The translations under genes were made by a program, and so were the position numbers. Under the pieces are notes generated by a model. The model searched no databases. It saw only the letters and a program-made list of their open reading frames with translations, and was not told where the DNA came from. 64,000 nt of DNA from an uncultured Pelagibacteraceae bacterium (GTDB lineage: Bacteria > Pseudomonadota > Alphaproteobacteria > Pelagibacterales > Pelagibacteraceae): the NCBI GenBank assembly GCA_902572475.1, contig CACGGB010000001.1, positions 62,001 to 126,000 on the forward strand, in the 5' to 3' direction. Each line of letters begins with the position of its first letter. Positions within the stretch are counted from its first letter, which is position 1. Of the stretch, positions 7,901 through 14,489 are shown piece by piece.

Positions 7901-8299
7901 ATGCGCATGAGTAGCTCATTTCATTTGGCAATCCCAGCTGGAGATTTAAAAAAAGCGGAGGCTTTTTATACCAATATTTTAGGATGCAAAACTGGAAATC
8001 GTGAAGACGGTAAATGGGTCGACATAGATTTTTGGGGTAATGAACTTACCTTGCATCAAACATCCATGAAGCTTCCAAGAGAAAGACACGACGTAGATAT
8101 GGGCCAAGTTCCAGTTCCACATTTTGGAGTGCATTTAAAAAAAGATGTTTTTAATAAAATTAAAGCAAATATTGAAGCTAATAAAATTAACTACATCGAC
8201 AAACCTTACACTAGATTTGAGGGTACTGAATTTGAGCAAAATACATTTTTTATTGAAGATCCAAACGGAAATGTATTAGAGTTAAAAACGTTTGACTAA
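7901..8299 (+). CDS. VOC (glyoxalase/bleomycin-resistance) family protein
   Basis: This 132-residue protein has a vicinal-oxygen-chelate fold. It opens with [26 protein letters not shown], the first beta-alpha-beta module with a metal-ligand-like histidine, and ends [27 protein letters not shown], the second module with the EDPNGN turn and glutamate ligand. Members include glyoxalases, dioxygenases and unknown enzymes; the substrate is not evident. Two start codons are possible (7901 or 7907). The stop overlaps the start of gshA, and glyoxalase-type enzymes use glutathione, so a glutathione-linked detoxification role is a reasonable guess. Confidence 0.85.
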   Translation: MRMSSSFHLAIPAGDLKKAEAFYTNILGCKTGNREDGKWVDIDFWGNELTLHQTSMKLPRERHDVDMGQVPVPHFGVHLKKDVFNKIKANIEANKINYIDKPYTRFEGTEFEQNTFFIEDPNGNVLELKTFD

Positions 8300-9635
8300 T
8301 AAATCAAATTCATTCATTGAAAATAAAACTCAGTTAATCCAATATTTTAAGGATGGGATAAAAAAAGATACTGATCTTAGAATTGGTGTTGAGCATGAAA
8401 AATTTCTTTTTAATAAAACAGATTTAAAAAGAATTAATTATGATCAAATTAAGAAAATATTTGAAATTTTAAAAGATAAAGGTTGGGAACCTCAATTTGA
8501 GAAAGATAAGTTAATCGGGTTAAAAAGACAAAATCAAAAAATTACGACTGAACCTGGGTTTCAATATGAATTATCAGGTGCGCCGTTTAAAAATATACAT
8601 TCAGTTTGTTCAGAAAATAGTTCTCATTTTAATGAACTGAAAGAAGTTTTTAAGTCGACAAATATTACTACTTCATCAATTGCATATGATCCATTTAATA
8701 AATTAGCTGATATCCCTAAAAGTCCAAAAGAGCGTTACACAATTATGACATCTGAAATGCCAAAAGGTGGCAAATTAAGTTTAGATATGATGTACAAAAC
8801 TGCAGGTATTCAGATTAATTATGATTATATTTCTGAAGAGGATTTTGAAAAAAAATTTAAAATCGGTAACTATTTAGCTCCCTTAACTATTGCTCTTTTT
8901 GCAAACTCTCCTTTTAATGAGAATAAACTCTCAGGTTTTTTATCTTATAGAGGAAAAGTTTGGCAAGAAACTAATAGAGGTGGAATAATGCCAATCACTT
9001 TTGAGAATGTTAATTTTGAAAAATATATTGATCATGCAATCAATTACCCAATTTTATTTCTAAAAAAAAATGAAAAATATTACTCGCCAAATGGTCAAAC
9101 TTTTAGGGATTTTTTAAATGGCAATTTAAGTTTTTTAAAAGGAGAAAAACCAACTTTAGAAGATTTTGAAAATCACTTAGGTACTATTTTTACTGAGATA
9201 AGATTAAAACAGGTTATAGAGTTTAGATCTTTAGATACATGTAATTTCGGTTGTATTTGTAACGGTCCCTCTTTCTTTACAGGATTAATTTATGGATCTT
9301 TAGATGAGACTTATGAAATAATTAAAAACTGGAAAAAAGAAGAGGTAATGGTTGCATATTTAAACGCGCCAAAACAAGGATTAAACACTTTGCTAAAAAA
9401 TAAAAAATTAATTGATTGGGCAAAAATATTTTTAAACTTGTCAAAAAAAGGCTTAGAAAAAAGAAATGAGCTGAATAAAAGCGGGAAAAACGAGACAATT
9501 TATTTAAAACATATAGAGGAAATTATTAGTAATAAAAAAACTAGAGCAGAAATGCTAATTGAACAATATAATAAAACAAAAAAATTAGATTTTTTAATTA
9601 ATCATGACGAAAATTTTAGCTATTCAGGGTTCTGA
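8292..9635 (+). CDS. gshA: Glutamate--cysteine ligase (plant/alphaproteobacterial type)
   Basis: This 447-residue protein matches the GCS2-type glutamate-cysteine ligase of alphaproteobacteria and plants. Landmarks are DLRIGVEHEKFLF near residues 30-42 (nucleotide/metal site), TTEPGFQYELSGAP, the SLDMMYKTAGIQINYDY region near residue 165, FANSPFNENKLSGFLSYRG and EIRLKQVIEFRSLD. It makes gamma-glutamylcysteine, the first step of glutathione synthesis. The start is TTG at 8292, overlapping the VOC stop by 8 bp (TTGACTAA). The 3' end overlaps gshB by 32 bp. Confidence 0.92.
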   Translation: MTNKSNSFIENKTQLIQYFKDGIKKDTDLRIGVEHEKFLFNKTDLKRINYDQIKKIFEILKDKGWEPQFEKDKLIGLKRQNQKITTEPGFQYELSGAPFKNIHSVCSENSSHFNELKEVFKSTNITTSSIAYDPFNKLADIPKSPKERYTIMTSEMPKGGKLSLDMMYKTAGIQINYDYISEEDFEKKFKIGNYLAPLTIALFANSPFNENKLSGFLSYRGKVWQETNRGGIMPITFENVNFEKYIDHAINYPILFLKKNEKYYSPNGQTFRDFLNGNLSFLKGEKPTLEDFENHLGTIFTEIRLKQVIEFRSLDTCNFGCICNGPSFFTGLIYGSLDETYEIIKNWKKEEVMVAYLNAPKQGLNTLLKNKKLIDWAKIFLNLSKKGLEKRNELNKSGKNETIYLKHIEEIISNKKTRAEMLIEQYNKTKKLDFLINHDENFSYSGF

Positions 9636-10521
9636 TCTTAAAAAAGTAAATATCAAAACTGATACAACTATTCTTTTAGCATCTGAAGCACAAAAAAGAG
9701 GCTACAAAATATATTATTTTGAACCAGAAAATTTGAGTTTTTTAAATGGAAAAGTTTTAGCTTCTTGTAAATATATAAAAATAAATGAAAATAAAAAGAA
9801 ATTCTACTCATTGCTAGGAACTGTAAATTTTAATTTAGAAAAATCTAAAGTTATATTAATCAGAAATGATCCCCCTTTTGATAATCGTTATTTATATTCA
9901 ACGTTTTTGCTTAACCATATTTCCAAAAAAGTAAAAATAATCAATAATCCATCAGCAGTAAGAAATGTTTCTGAAAAGCTTTTTTCTATTAATTTTATGA
10001 GGTATATGCCTCCTACTCTAATCAGTGAAAATCTTAATGAGATTAGGAATTTTTTTAAAAGATATAAAGCTGTTGTAGCCAAACCTATTAATGGTTTTAG
10101 TGGAAATAACGTTATTCTATTAAAAACTTTTAATGCTAATAAAATAAAAAAATTAATTAAAACGCATAATCATGTATTTTTTCAAAAATTTTTACCTGGA
10201 GTTTCTAAAGGAGATAAAAGAGTATTCATTATTAAAGGAAAGATTGTAGGCGCAATATCTAGAGTGCCTAAAAAAGGGAGTATTTTATCTAACATGAGCA
10301 AGGGAGCTCTGGCTAAGTTAACTAAACTTACAAAAAAAGAGGTTAAAGCAAGTAAAGTAATTGGTAAATTACTCTTTAAAAATAAGATATATTTTGCAGG
10401 GATAGATTTCGTACAAGAAAAATTAATTGGCGATATTAATGTTACTAGCCCTACTGGACTAGCTGCATATAAAGAATTATCTGGAATAAATCTTGCAAAA
10501 TTGTTCTGGAATAATATTTAA
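9604..10521 (+). CDS. gshB: Glutathione synthetase
   Basis: This 305-residue protein has the prokaryotic GshB layout. The N-terminal part INVK-like VNIKTDTTILLASEAQKRGYKIYYFE resembles the INIKKDS...EAQRRGYE start of E. coli GshB; KVILIRNDPPFDNRYLY and NNPSAVRNVSEKLFSINF are diagnostic; the ATP-grasp part includes VVAKPINGFSGNNV and ends GIDFVQEKLIGDINVTSPTG. It joins glycine to gamma-glutamylcysteine. It starts 32 bp inside gshA, with ATG in the sequence AATCATGACG, and there is no clear SD, so expression probably relies on coupling to gshA. The metY promoter begins 8 bp after its stop. Confidence 0.93.
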   Translation: MTKILAIQGSDLKKVNIKTDTTILLASEAQKRGYKIYYFEPENLSFLNGKVLASCKYIKINENKKKFYSLLGTVNFNLEKSKVILIRNDPPFDNRYLYSTFLLNHISKKVKIINNPSAVRNVSEKLFSINFMRYMPPTLISENLNEIRNFFKRYKAVVAKPINGFSGNNVILLKTFNANKIKKLIKTHNHVFFQKFLPGVSKGDKRVFIIKGKIVGAISRVPKKGSILSNMSKGALAKLTKLTKKEVKASKVIGKLLFKNKIYFAGIDFVQEKLIGDINVTSPTGLAAYKELSGINLAKLFWNNI

Positions 10522-10528
10522 TTCATAG

Positions 10529-10558
10529 TTGACAAAATCCTGAATTTCTTGCTATAAA
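10529..10558 (+). promoter_or_regulatory. Predicted sigma-70 promoter of the metY leader
   Basis: A perfect -35 box TTGACA (10529-10534) is followed after 18 bp by TATAAA (10553-10558). The predicted start, about 7 bases downstream near 10565, coincides with the first paired base of the SAM-II aptamer. That agreement strongly supports the assignment. Confidence 0.8.
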
Positions 10559-10564
10559 TTATTT

Positions 10565-10616
10565 AGCGCTGAGTTAAGGCAACTTGCGGGCGCTTTATAA
10601 ATCCTGCTAAAGCGCA
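10565..10616 (+). promoter_or_regulatory. SAM-II riboswitch aptamer
   Basis: The segment shows the conserved SAM-II elements in order: P1 5' strand AGCGC (10565-10569), TGAGTTAAGG, TTGC, P1 3' strand GCGCT (10590-10594), TATAAAT and GCTAAAG. The aptamer binds S-adenosylmethionine in a pseudoknot whose 3' strand is the GCTAAA region. Here the same 3' region (CTAAAGCG, 10607-10614) is exactly complementary to CGCTTTAG (10634-10641) in the following terminator hairpin. Without SAM this pairing would act as antiterminator; with SAM it would be occupied and the terminator could form. It controls the sulfur gene metY. Confidence 0.9.
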
Positions 10617-10626
10617 TAAGTCATTT

Positions 10627-10657
10627 AGACCACCGCTTTAGTCGGTGGTTTTTTTTT
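10627..10657 (+). terminator. Intrinsic terminator, expression platform of the SAM-II riboswitch
   Basis: Stem ACCACCG (10629-10635) with CGGTGGT (10643-10649), extended by A-T and G-T pairs at the base, loop CTTTAGT, then a run of T to 10657. It is a textbook rho-independent terminator placed 15 bases after the SAM-II aptamer and before SAM-V. Confidence 0.92.
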
Positions 10658-10671
10658 GGAAAATCTGAAAT

Positions 10672-10733
10672 TAAACCGGGTATTTGAACCATATTGTACA
10701 CCTGGCATATGCCGAAGTACTAAAAAGGAGAAG
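10672..10733 (+). promoter_or_regulatory. SAM-V riboswitch aptamer
   Basis: The segment has the layout described for SAM-V, a relative of SAM-II found in marine bacteria: CCGGG (10676-10680) can pair with CCTGG (10701-10705), the core ATTGTACACC follows the loop, and the 3' end reads GTACTAAAAAGGAG. GTAC at 10696-10699 can pair with GTAC at 10717-10720 as the pseudoknot helix. The 3' strand contains the ribosome-binding AAAAAGGAG, so SAM binding would hide that site and block initiation at the ATG at 10734. In Pelagibacter a tandem SAM-II/SAM-V arrangement has been reported, with termination control first and translation control second. Confidence 0.78.
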
Positions 10734-10792
10734 ATGAACAGAATTAAACTTCGTTCATTCTTCTCCAGAAAGACGGAGAAAAAATGAACGAA
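10727..10792 (+). promoter_or_regulatory. Alternative-pairing element in the metY leader
   Basis: A central 18-nt element (10749-10766) has two mutually exclusive partners. Upstream it pairs with GGAGAAGATGAAC (10727-10739), 13 bp with one bulged T, hiding the SD and start codon of leader ORF 1. Downstream it pairs with 10775-10792 (TTCGTTCAT with ATGAACGAA, plus TTCTCC with GGAGAA), hiding the SD and start of leader ORF 2. Ribosomes on ORF 1 would cover the central element and release ORF 2. The pairings are read directly from sequence; function is inferred. Confidence 0.65.
10734..10787 (+). CDS. Leader ORF 1 of metY (17 codons)
   Basis: ATG at 10734 with GGAG (10727-10730) three bases upstream begins the peptide MNRIKLRSFFSRKTEKK, strongly basic, ending in TGA at 10785-10787. 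The SD is the 3' strand of the SAM-V aptamer, so this ORF, not metY, is the direct target of the second riboswitch. Its stop overlaps the start of leader ORF 2 as ATGA. The peptide itself has no methionine or cysteine run, so classic codon-starvation attenuation is unlikely; its translation is more likely what matters. Confidence 0.55.
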   Translation: MNRIKLRSFFSRKTEKK

Positions 10793-10831
10793 ACAATAAG
10801 AGAAACAGTAAGGGGGAAAATCAATGTCTGA
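10784..10831 (+). CDS. Leader ORF 2 of metY (15 codons)
   Basis: ATG at 10784 overlaps the leader ORF 1 stop by four bases and has GGAG (10775-10778) five bases upstream. It encodes MNETIRETVRGKINV and stops with TGA at 10829-10831, eight bases into metY. The metY SD (AGGGGG, 10811-10816) lies inside this ORF. Translation of ORF 2 would keep the metY initiation region open and place terminating ribosomes next to the metY start codon. The chain of overlaps suggests coupling from SAM-V to metY. Confidence 0.55.
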   Translation: MNETIRETVRGKINV

Positions 10832-12116
10832 TTTTAAACATCCGGAAACTATAGGCTTACATGGTAGTGATTATAGAGCTGATCCTACTACAACAGCTGT
10901 AGCAGTTCCTATTTACCAAACAACCTCTTACCAATTTAAAAATGCAGAACATGCTGCAAATTTATTTGGTCTAAAAGAGTTTGGTAATATTTACACACGT
11001 ATAATGAACCCGACTGTAGATGTGCTAGAAAAAAGAGTTGCAGCGCTTGAAGGCGGTGTAGCAGCATGTGCAGTGGGATCAGGCCAAGCAGCTTCAGCAA
11101 TGTGTATTCAAAACTTAGCACAAGCTGGGGATAACATTGTTGCTTCGACTGATTTATACGGAGGTACAGTTAACTTGTTCAAAAATACTTTAAGGCAACA
11201 AGGTATTGAAGTTAGATTTGCAGATCCTGCAGATCCAAAAAACTTCGAAAAAGTAACTGATGATAAAACAAGAGCTTACTATGGTGAGACTCTTCCAAAT
11301 CCATATCTTCGTGTTTTTCCAATTAAAGAAGTTTCTGATATTGGTAGAAAAAAAGGTATTCCTTTAATTATCGATAACACAGCTTCGCCAGTAATATGTA
11401 AACCTTTAGCTCATGGAGCTGCAATTGTAATGCACTCTTTGACAAAATATATCGGTGGTCATGGTACTTCAATTGGAGGAATAATTGTAGATGGAGGAAA
11501 TTTTGATTGGATAAAAGATAGAAAAAGACAACCTCTATTAAATGAACCAGATCAAAGTTATCATGGTGCAGTTTGGGCAGATGCAGTTCCACAATTAACT
11601 GGTGCTAATATCCCATTTGTTATCAGAGCAAGAGTGGTTTTATTGAGAGACTTAGGAGCTCCATTAAGTCCATTCAATGCTTTTCAAATCATTCAAGGTT
11701 TGGAAACTGTAGCTTTAAGAATGAAACAACACTGTAGCAATGCAGAGAAAGTTGTGAATTTCTTAGATGGTCACAAAAAAGTTAAAAAGGTTATCTATCC
11801 AACTAATTATCAAGGTGAAATTAGAGATAGAGCTAAAAAATATATGCAAGGTGGTTATGGATCTTTAATAGGTATGGATCTAGGAACAAAAGAAGCAGGA
11901 GCTAAGTTTATTGATAACTTAAAAATGCTTTACCACGTAGCAAACATTGGTGATGCTAGAAGTCTAGCAATTCACCCAGCAACAACTACTCATAGTCAAT
12001 TAACTGAGCAAGAAATGTTAGCTGCTGGTGTAACACCAGGTTATGTGAGATTATCTATAGGTATAGAACACCCAGACGATATTGTTGCAGACATTAAACA
12101 AGCCTTAGCAGCTTAA
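10824..12116 (+). CDS. metY: O-acetylhomoserine sulfhydrylase (aminocarboxypropyltransferase)
   Basis: This 430-residue PLP enzyme belongs to the Cys/Met metabolism family and has the length of MetY rather than of the ~390-residue MetB/MetZ. Landmarks are GSDYRADPTTTAVAVPIYQTTSY near the N-terminus, GSGQAASAM, and the PLP-lysine segment SLTKYIGGHGTSIGG (lysine near residue 209). It joins O-acetylhomoserine with sulfide (or methanethiol) to make homocysteine (or methionine). SAR11 bacteria are known to need reduced sulfur, so direct sulfhydrylation is fitting. Expression is gated by two SAM riboswitches and the leader ORFs. It has its own SD, AAGGGGG, seven bases before ATG, and ends at a strong hairpin. 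Confidence 0.95.
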   Translation: MSDFKHPETIGLHGSDYRADPTTTAVAVPIYQTTSYQFKNAEHAANLFGLKEFGNIYTRIMNPTVDVLEKRVAALEGGVAACAVGSGQAASAMCIQNLAQAGDNIVASTDLYGGTVNLFKNTLRQQGIEVRFADPADPKNFEKVTDDKTRAYYGETLPNPYLRVFPIKEVSDIGRKKGIPLIIDNTASPVICKPLAHGAAIVMHSLTKYIGGHGTSIGGIIVDGGNFDWIKDRKRQPLLNEPDQSYHGAVWADAVPQLTGANIPFVIRARVVLLRDLGAPLSPFNAFQIIQGLETVALRMKQHCSNAEKVVNFLDGHKKVKKVIYPTNYQGEIRDRAKKYMQGGYGSLIGMDLGTKEAGAKFIDNLKMLYHVANIGDARSLAIHPATTTHSQLTEQEMLAAGVTPGYVRLSIGIEHPDDIVADIKQALAA

Positions 12117-12122
12117 AGTTGA

Positions 12123-12149
12123 TTAGCCCCATCTTTTTGGTGGGGCTAA
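12123..12149. terminator. Bidirectional terminator between metY and the lipoprotein gene
   Basis: TTAGCCCCA (12123-12131) pairs perfectly with TGGGGCTAA (12141-12149) around a nine-base T-rich loop. It lies between two convergent genes, so it can end transcription from both sides. A-rich and T-rich flanks are short. Confidence 0.75.
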
Positions 12150-12157
12150 AATTCAAA

Positions 12158-12544
12158 TTACCTTCTTTTATGGATATCCGAATTTTTAGCTAAGTCTTCT
12201 ATTTTAGAAGATTTCACAATTTTGTGTTTTATAATTTTATTTTTTGTGTTTGATATATTCTTTTTTAAGATTTCGCAAAGTTCAGATTCTGTTGACTCTA
12301 AAAAAGTTACACATTTAGACTTTTTTCTTTCAGGATTGTGTTTTTCAACATATGCTACAACATGCTCCATTGGGCTTTTACCTGTTTTTTTTTTAACACC
12401 ATAACTAAGAGCTGAGCTTGAAGCAGATTGGATTAAATTTCCGCCAGATAAAGTTGATGTAGAGGCAGGACCTAATAAGGCCATGGACTCGGCGCATGCG
12501 TTCAAAAATAAAAATAAAGAGATTAAACTTAGAATTTTTTTCAT
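12158..12544 (-). CDS. Hypothetical lipoprotein
   Basis: With the start at MKKILSLISLFLFLNAC (ATG 12542-12544) the product has 128 residues. The signal ends in a lipobox LNAC, so it should be lipid-anchored at Cys17. The mature part has a Gly/Ser-rich stretch (LSGGNLIQSASSSALSYGVKKKTG) that could insert or lie on a membrane, followed by a charged, helical tail. I know no function for it. A longer start (12556) adds only MREI. It is the last gene of the leftward series that ends at the terminator facing metY. Confidence 0.65.
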   Translation of the reverse strand: MKKILSLISLFLFLNACAESMALLGPASTSTLSGGNLIQSASSSALSYGVKKKTGKSPMEHVVAYVEKHNPERKKSKCVTFLESTESELCEILKKNISNTKNKIIKHKIVKSSKIEDLAKNSDIHKRR

Positions 12545-12641
12545 TATTTCCCTCATTGGCCTTATAGCTTTTTTAAATAAAAAAAAAACAAATCACTTGA
12601 CCAGTATGAGTTTATCAACAATTAACCTAAAGTTGAATCCT

Positions 12642-13595
12642 CTAATTTGATATTACTCTGATTGGCTTGTTATTAAGACAAGCGATCAAATTTTCGACCA
12701 TTTGAACATAAAACTTTGAGTAATTTTCAGCGGTAACGTATCCAATATGAGGTAGGAGCAAAGCATTTGAAAGAAATCTCAATTTATGATCTTGAGGTAG
12801 GGGTTCTTTATCATATACATCTAATCCTGCTCCAGCTATTGTTTCTTCTTTTAGTGCTTCAATTAAGTCATCTTCATTTATTATACGTCCTCTTGAAGTG
12901 TTAACGATAAAAGAAGTTTTTTTCATCATCGTGAGTTCCTTTTTTGTGATTAAATTTCTATATCTATCTCCAAAGACAACATGAATTGAAATAATATCTG
13001 AATTTTTTAATAAATCCTCTTTTGACATTGGTAAAACTCCAAGATCATTTGCATGTTTTAAATTTAAATTTTCACTCCATGCGCACACTTCCATCCCAAA
13101 AGCTTTGCCAATTTTAGCCACCTGAGATCCAATTTTCCCTAAACCAATCAGGCCTAATAATTTTCCTTTTAATTCAAAACCTATTGATGTTTGCCAATAA
13201 CCCTGAAACATATTGTCAATTTCTTGTTTCATATTTCTTAAAAGACCTAGAATTAATGCCCAAGTAATTTCAGCTGCAGGATTAGAATTGATTTCAGTTC
13301 CACAAACTAGAATACCTTTTTTTTTAGCAGCTTCAAAATCAATAGCTTTATTCCTCATTCCAGAGGTAAAAATATATTTAAGCTTAGGTAAACCATCTAT
13401 TAATTCTTTTGTAATTGGTGTTCGCTCTCTCATTATAAATATTGCTTCAAATTCTTCTAGGGCAGCTATAGTTTCTTTTGAACTAAAGAATGGTTCATTA
13501 AAAACTTTAAAGTTAATTTTATCTTTATACTTTTTTAAATCTATTATTTGTTTAAAAGCATTTTGATAATCATCTAACACTGCAACTTGGATCAT
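12642..13595 (-). CDS. D-isomer-specific 2-hydroxyacid dehydrogenase
   Basis: This 317-residue NAD(P)-dependent dehydrogenase has the typical two-domain fold: catalytic domain, then the Rossmann motif GLIGLGKIGSQVAKIGKAFGM (about residues 146-166). Catalytic Arg lies in VNTSRGRIINEDDL, Glu in DVYDKEPLP and His in LLPHIGYVT. Family members reduce glyoxylate, hydroxypyruvate, phosphohydroxypyruvate or other 2-keto acids; the exact substrate is not clear. It overlaps the EamA gene by four bases and lies in a set with a D-amino-acid-dehydrogenase-like enzyme whose product would be a 2-keto acid, so a shared pathway is plausible. Confidence 0.9.
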   Translation of the reverse strand: MIQVAVLDDYQNAFKQIIDLKKYKDKINFKVFNEPFFSSKETIAALEEFEAIFIMRERTPITKELIDGLPKLKYIFTSGMRNKAIDFEAAKKKGILVCGTEINSNPAAEITWALILGLLRNMKQEIDNMFQGYWQTSIGFELKGKLLGLIGLGKIGSQVAKIGKAFGMEVCAWSENLNLKHANDLGVLPMSKEDLLKNSDIISIHVVFGDRYRNLITKKELTMMKKTSFIVNTSRGRIINEDDLIEALKEETIAGAGLDVYDKEPLPQDHKLRFLSNALLLPHIGYVTAENYSKFYVQMVENLIACLNNKPIRVISN

Positions 13596-14482
13596 TGAGT
13601 TTTCCTGTTTGATAAATAAATACCAGTTATTATGAAAGTTGCTCCAATAAAATGAAATAATTGAAATTTTTCTTTAAAAATTACAATTGCCATTAAAGCA
13701 CTGAAAAGTGGCATTAGTTGAATAAACATTGAAGATCTGTTTGGACCTATTAACTCAATAGCTTTTTGCCAACAATAATAAGCTGCAATCGCAGGAAAAA
13801 AAACCACATAAATTAAGATTAAAATGAAAGCTTTATTTGTCTTTATATCTAATCCAATTGATTGTTCATAAAAAAATTGTGGAACTAAAAATACTAATCC
13901 TACGGTAACCATAATTTGAATTAATGAAAATTGAGATAATTGAAATTTATTTTTTTTAAGTAAAGTTGAATATAAAGACCAACTTAAAACACAGACTAGC
14001 ATCCATATATCCCCTTTATTAAAACTTAAAGAAATAATTTTTTGGATGTCAGCGTTTGAAATTATTGTTCCAACTCCAAAGATTGATAGGAGTAATCCAG
14101 ATAATTGAAATAAATTAGTATTTTCAATTTTCATTATTGATGAAAAAATTATTATCATTGGAGGAATAGCAGCTAACATTAGAACTGCATTTATAACTTG
14201 AGTAAAGTTTAAAGCAAAGTAAACAACTGAATTGAAGGTACTGATTGATAATATTCCCATTAAACCAATTACAAGAAAGTTTTTTTTAATATAGTTTTTC
14301 TTTGCTATAATTTCTTTAATTGTAAAGGGTATTAATAAAAACCATACCATTACCCACCTTAAAAAATTTAGAGTTAGCGGTGGAACTTCAAATAAAGTTG
14401 CAAATTTTCCAACAATAAAATTTCCTGACCAAAATAAAGCTGCTAAAGTAAGAAAGGTATAAGCTAAATAATTTTTTGACAA
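13592..14482 (-). CDS. EamA/DMT family transporter
   Basis: This 296-residue protein has about ten hydrophobic segments in two homologous halves, the drug/metabolite transporter (EamA) architecture. The N-terminal LTLAALFWSGNFIVGK and the C-terminal FIGATFIITGIYLSN are characteristic. It probably exports or imports a small metabolite. It overlaps the downstream dehydrogenase by four bases and starts eight bases after the oxidoreductase stop, so the three genes form one transcription unit and may act on related compounds. Confidence 0.88.
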   Translation of the reverse strand: MSKNYLAYTFLTLAALFWSGNFIVGKFATLFEVPPLTLNFLRWVMVWFLLIPFTIKEIIAKKNYIKKNFLVIGLMGILSISTFNSVVYFALNFTQVINAVLMLAAIPPMIIIFSSIMKIENTNLFQLSGLLLSIFGVGTIISNADIQKIISLSFNKGDIWMLVCVLSWSLYSTLLKKNKFQLSQFSLIQIMVTVGLVFLVPQFFYEQSIGLDIKTNKAFILILIYVVFFPAIAAYYCWQKAIELIGPNRSSMFIQLMPLFSALMAIVIFKEKFQLFHFIGATFIITGIYLSNRKTQ

Positions 14483-14489
14483 TAAAAAC

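Noticed and set aside
7852..7908. N-terminal extension of cysE by 19 codons
   Set aside because: It would overlap the divergent VOC gene start; the sequence is unlike SAT N-termini, whereas [17 protein letters not shown] fits.
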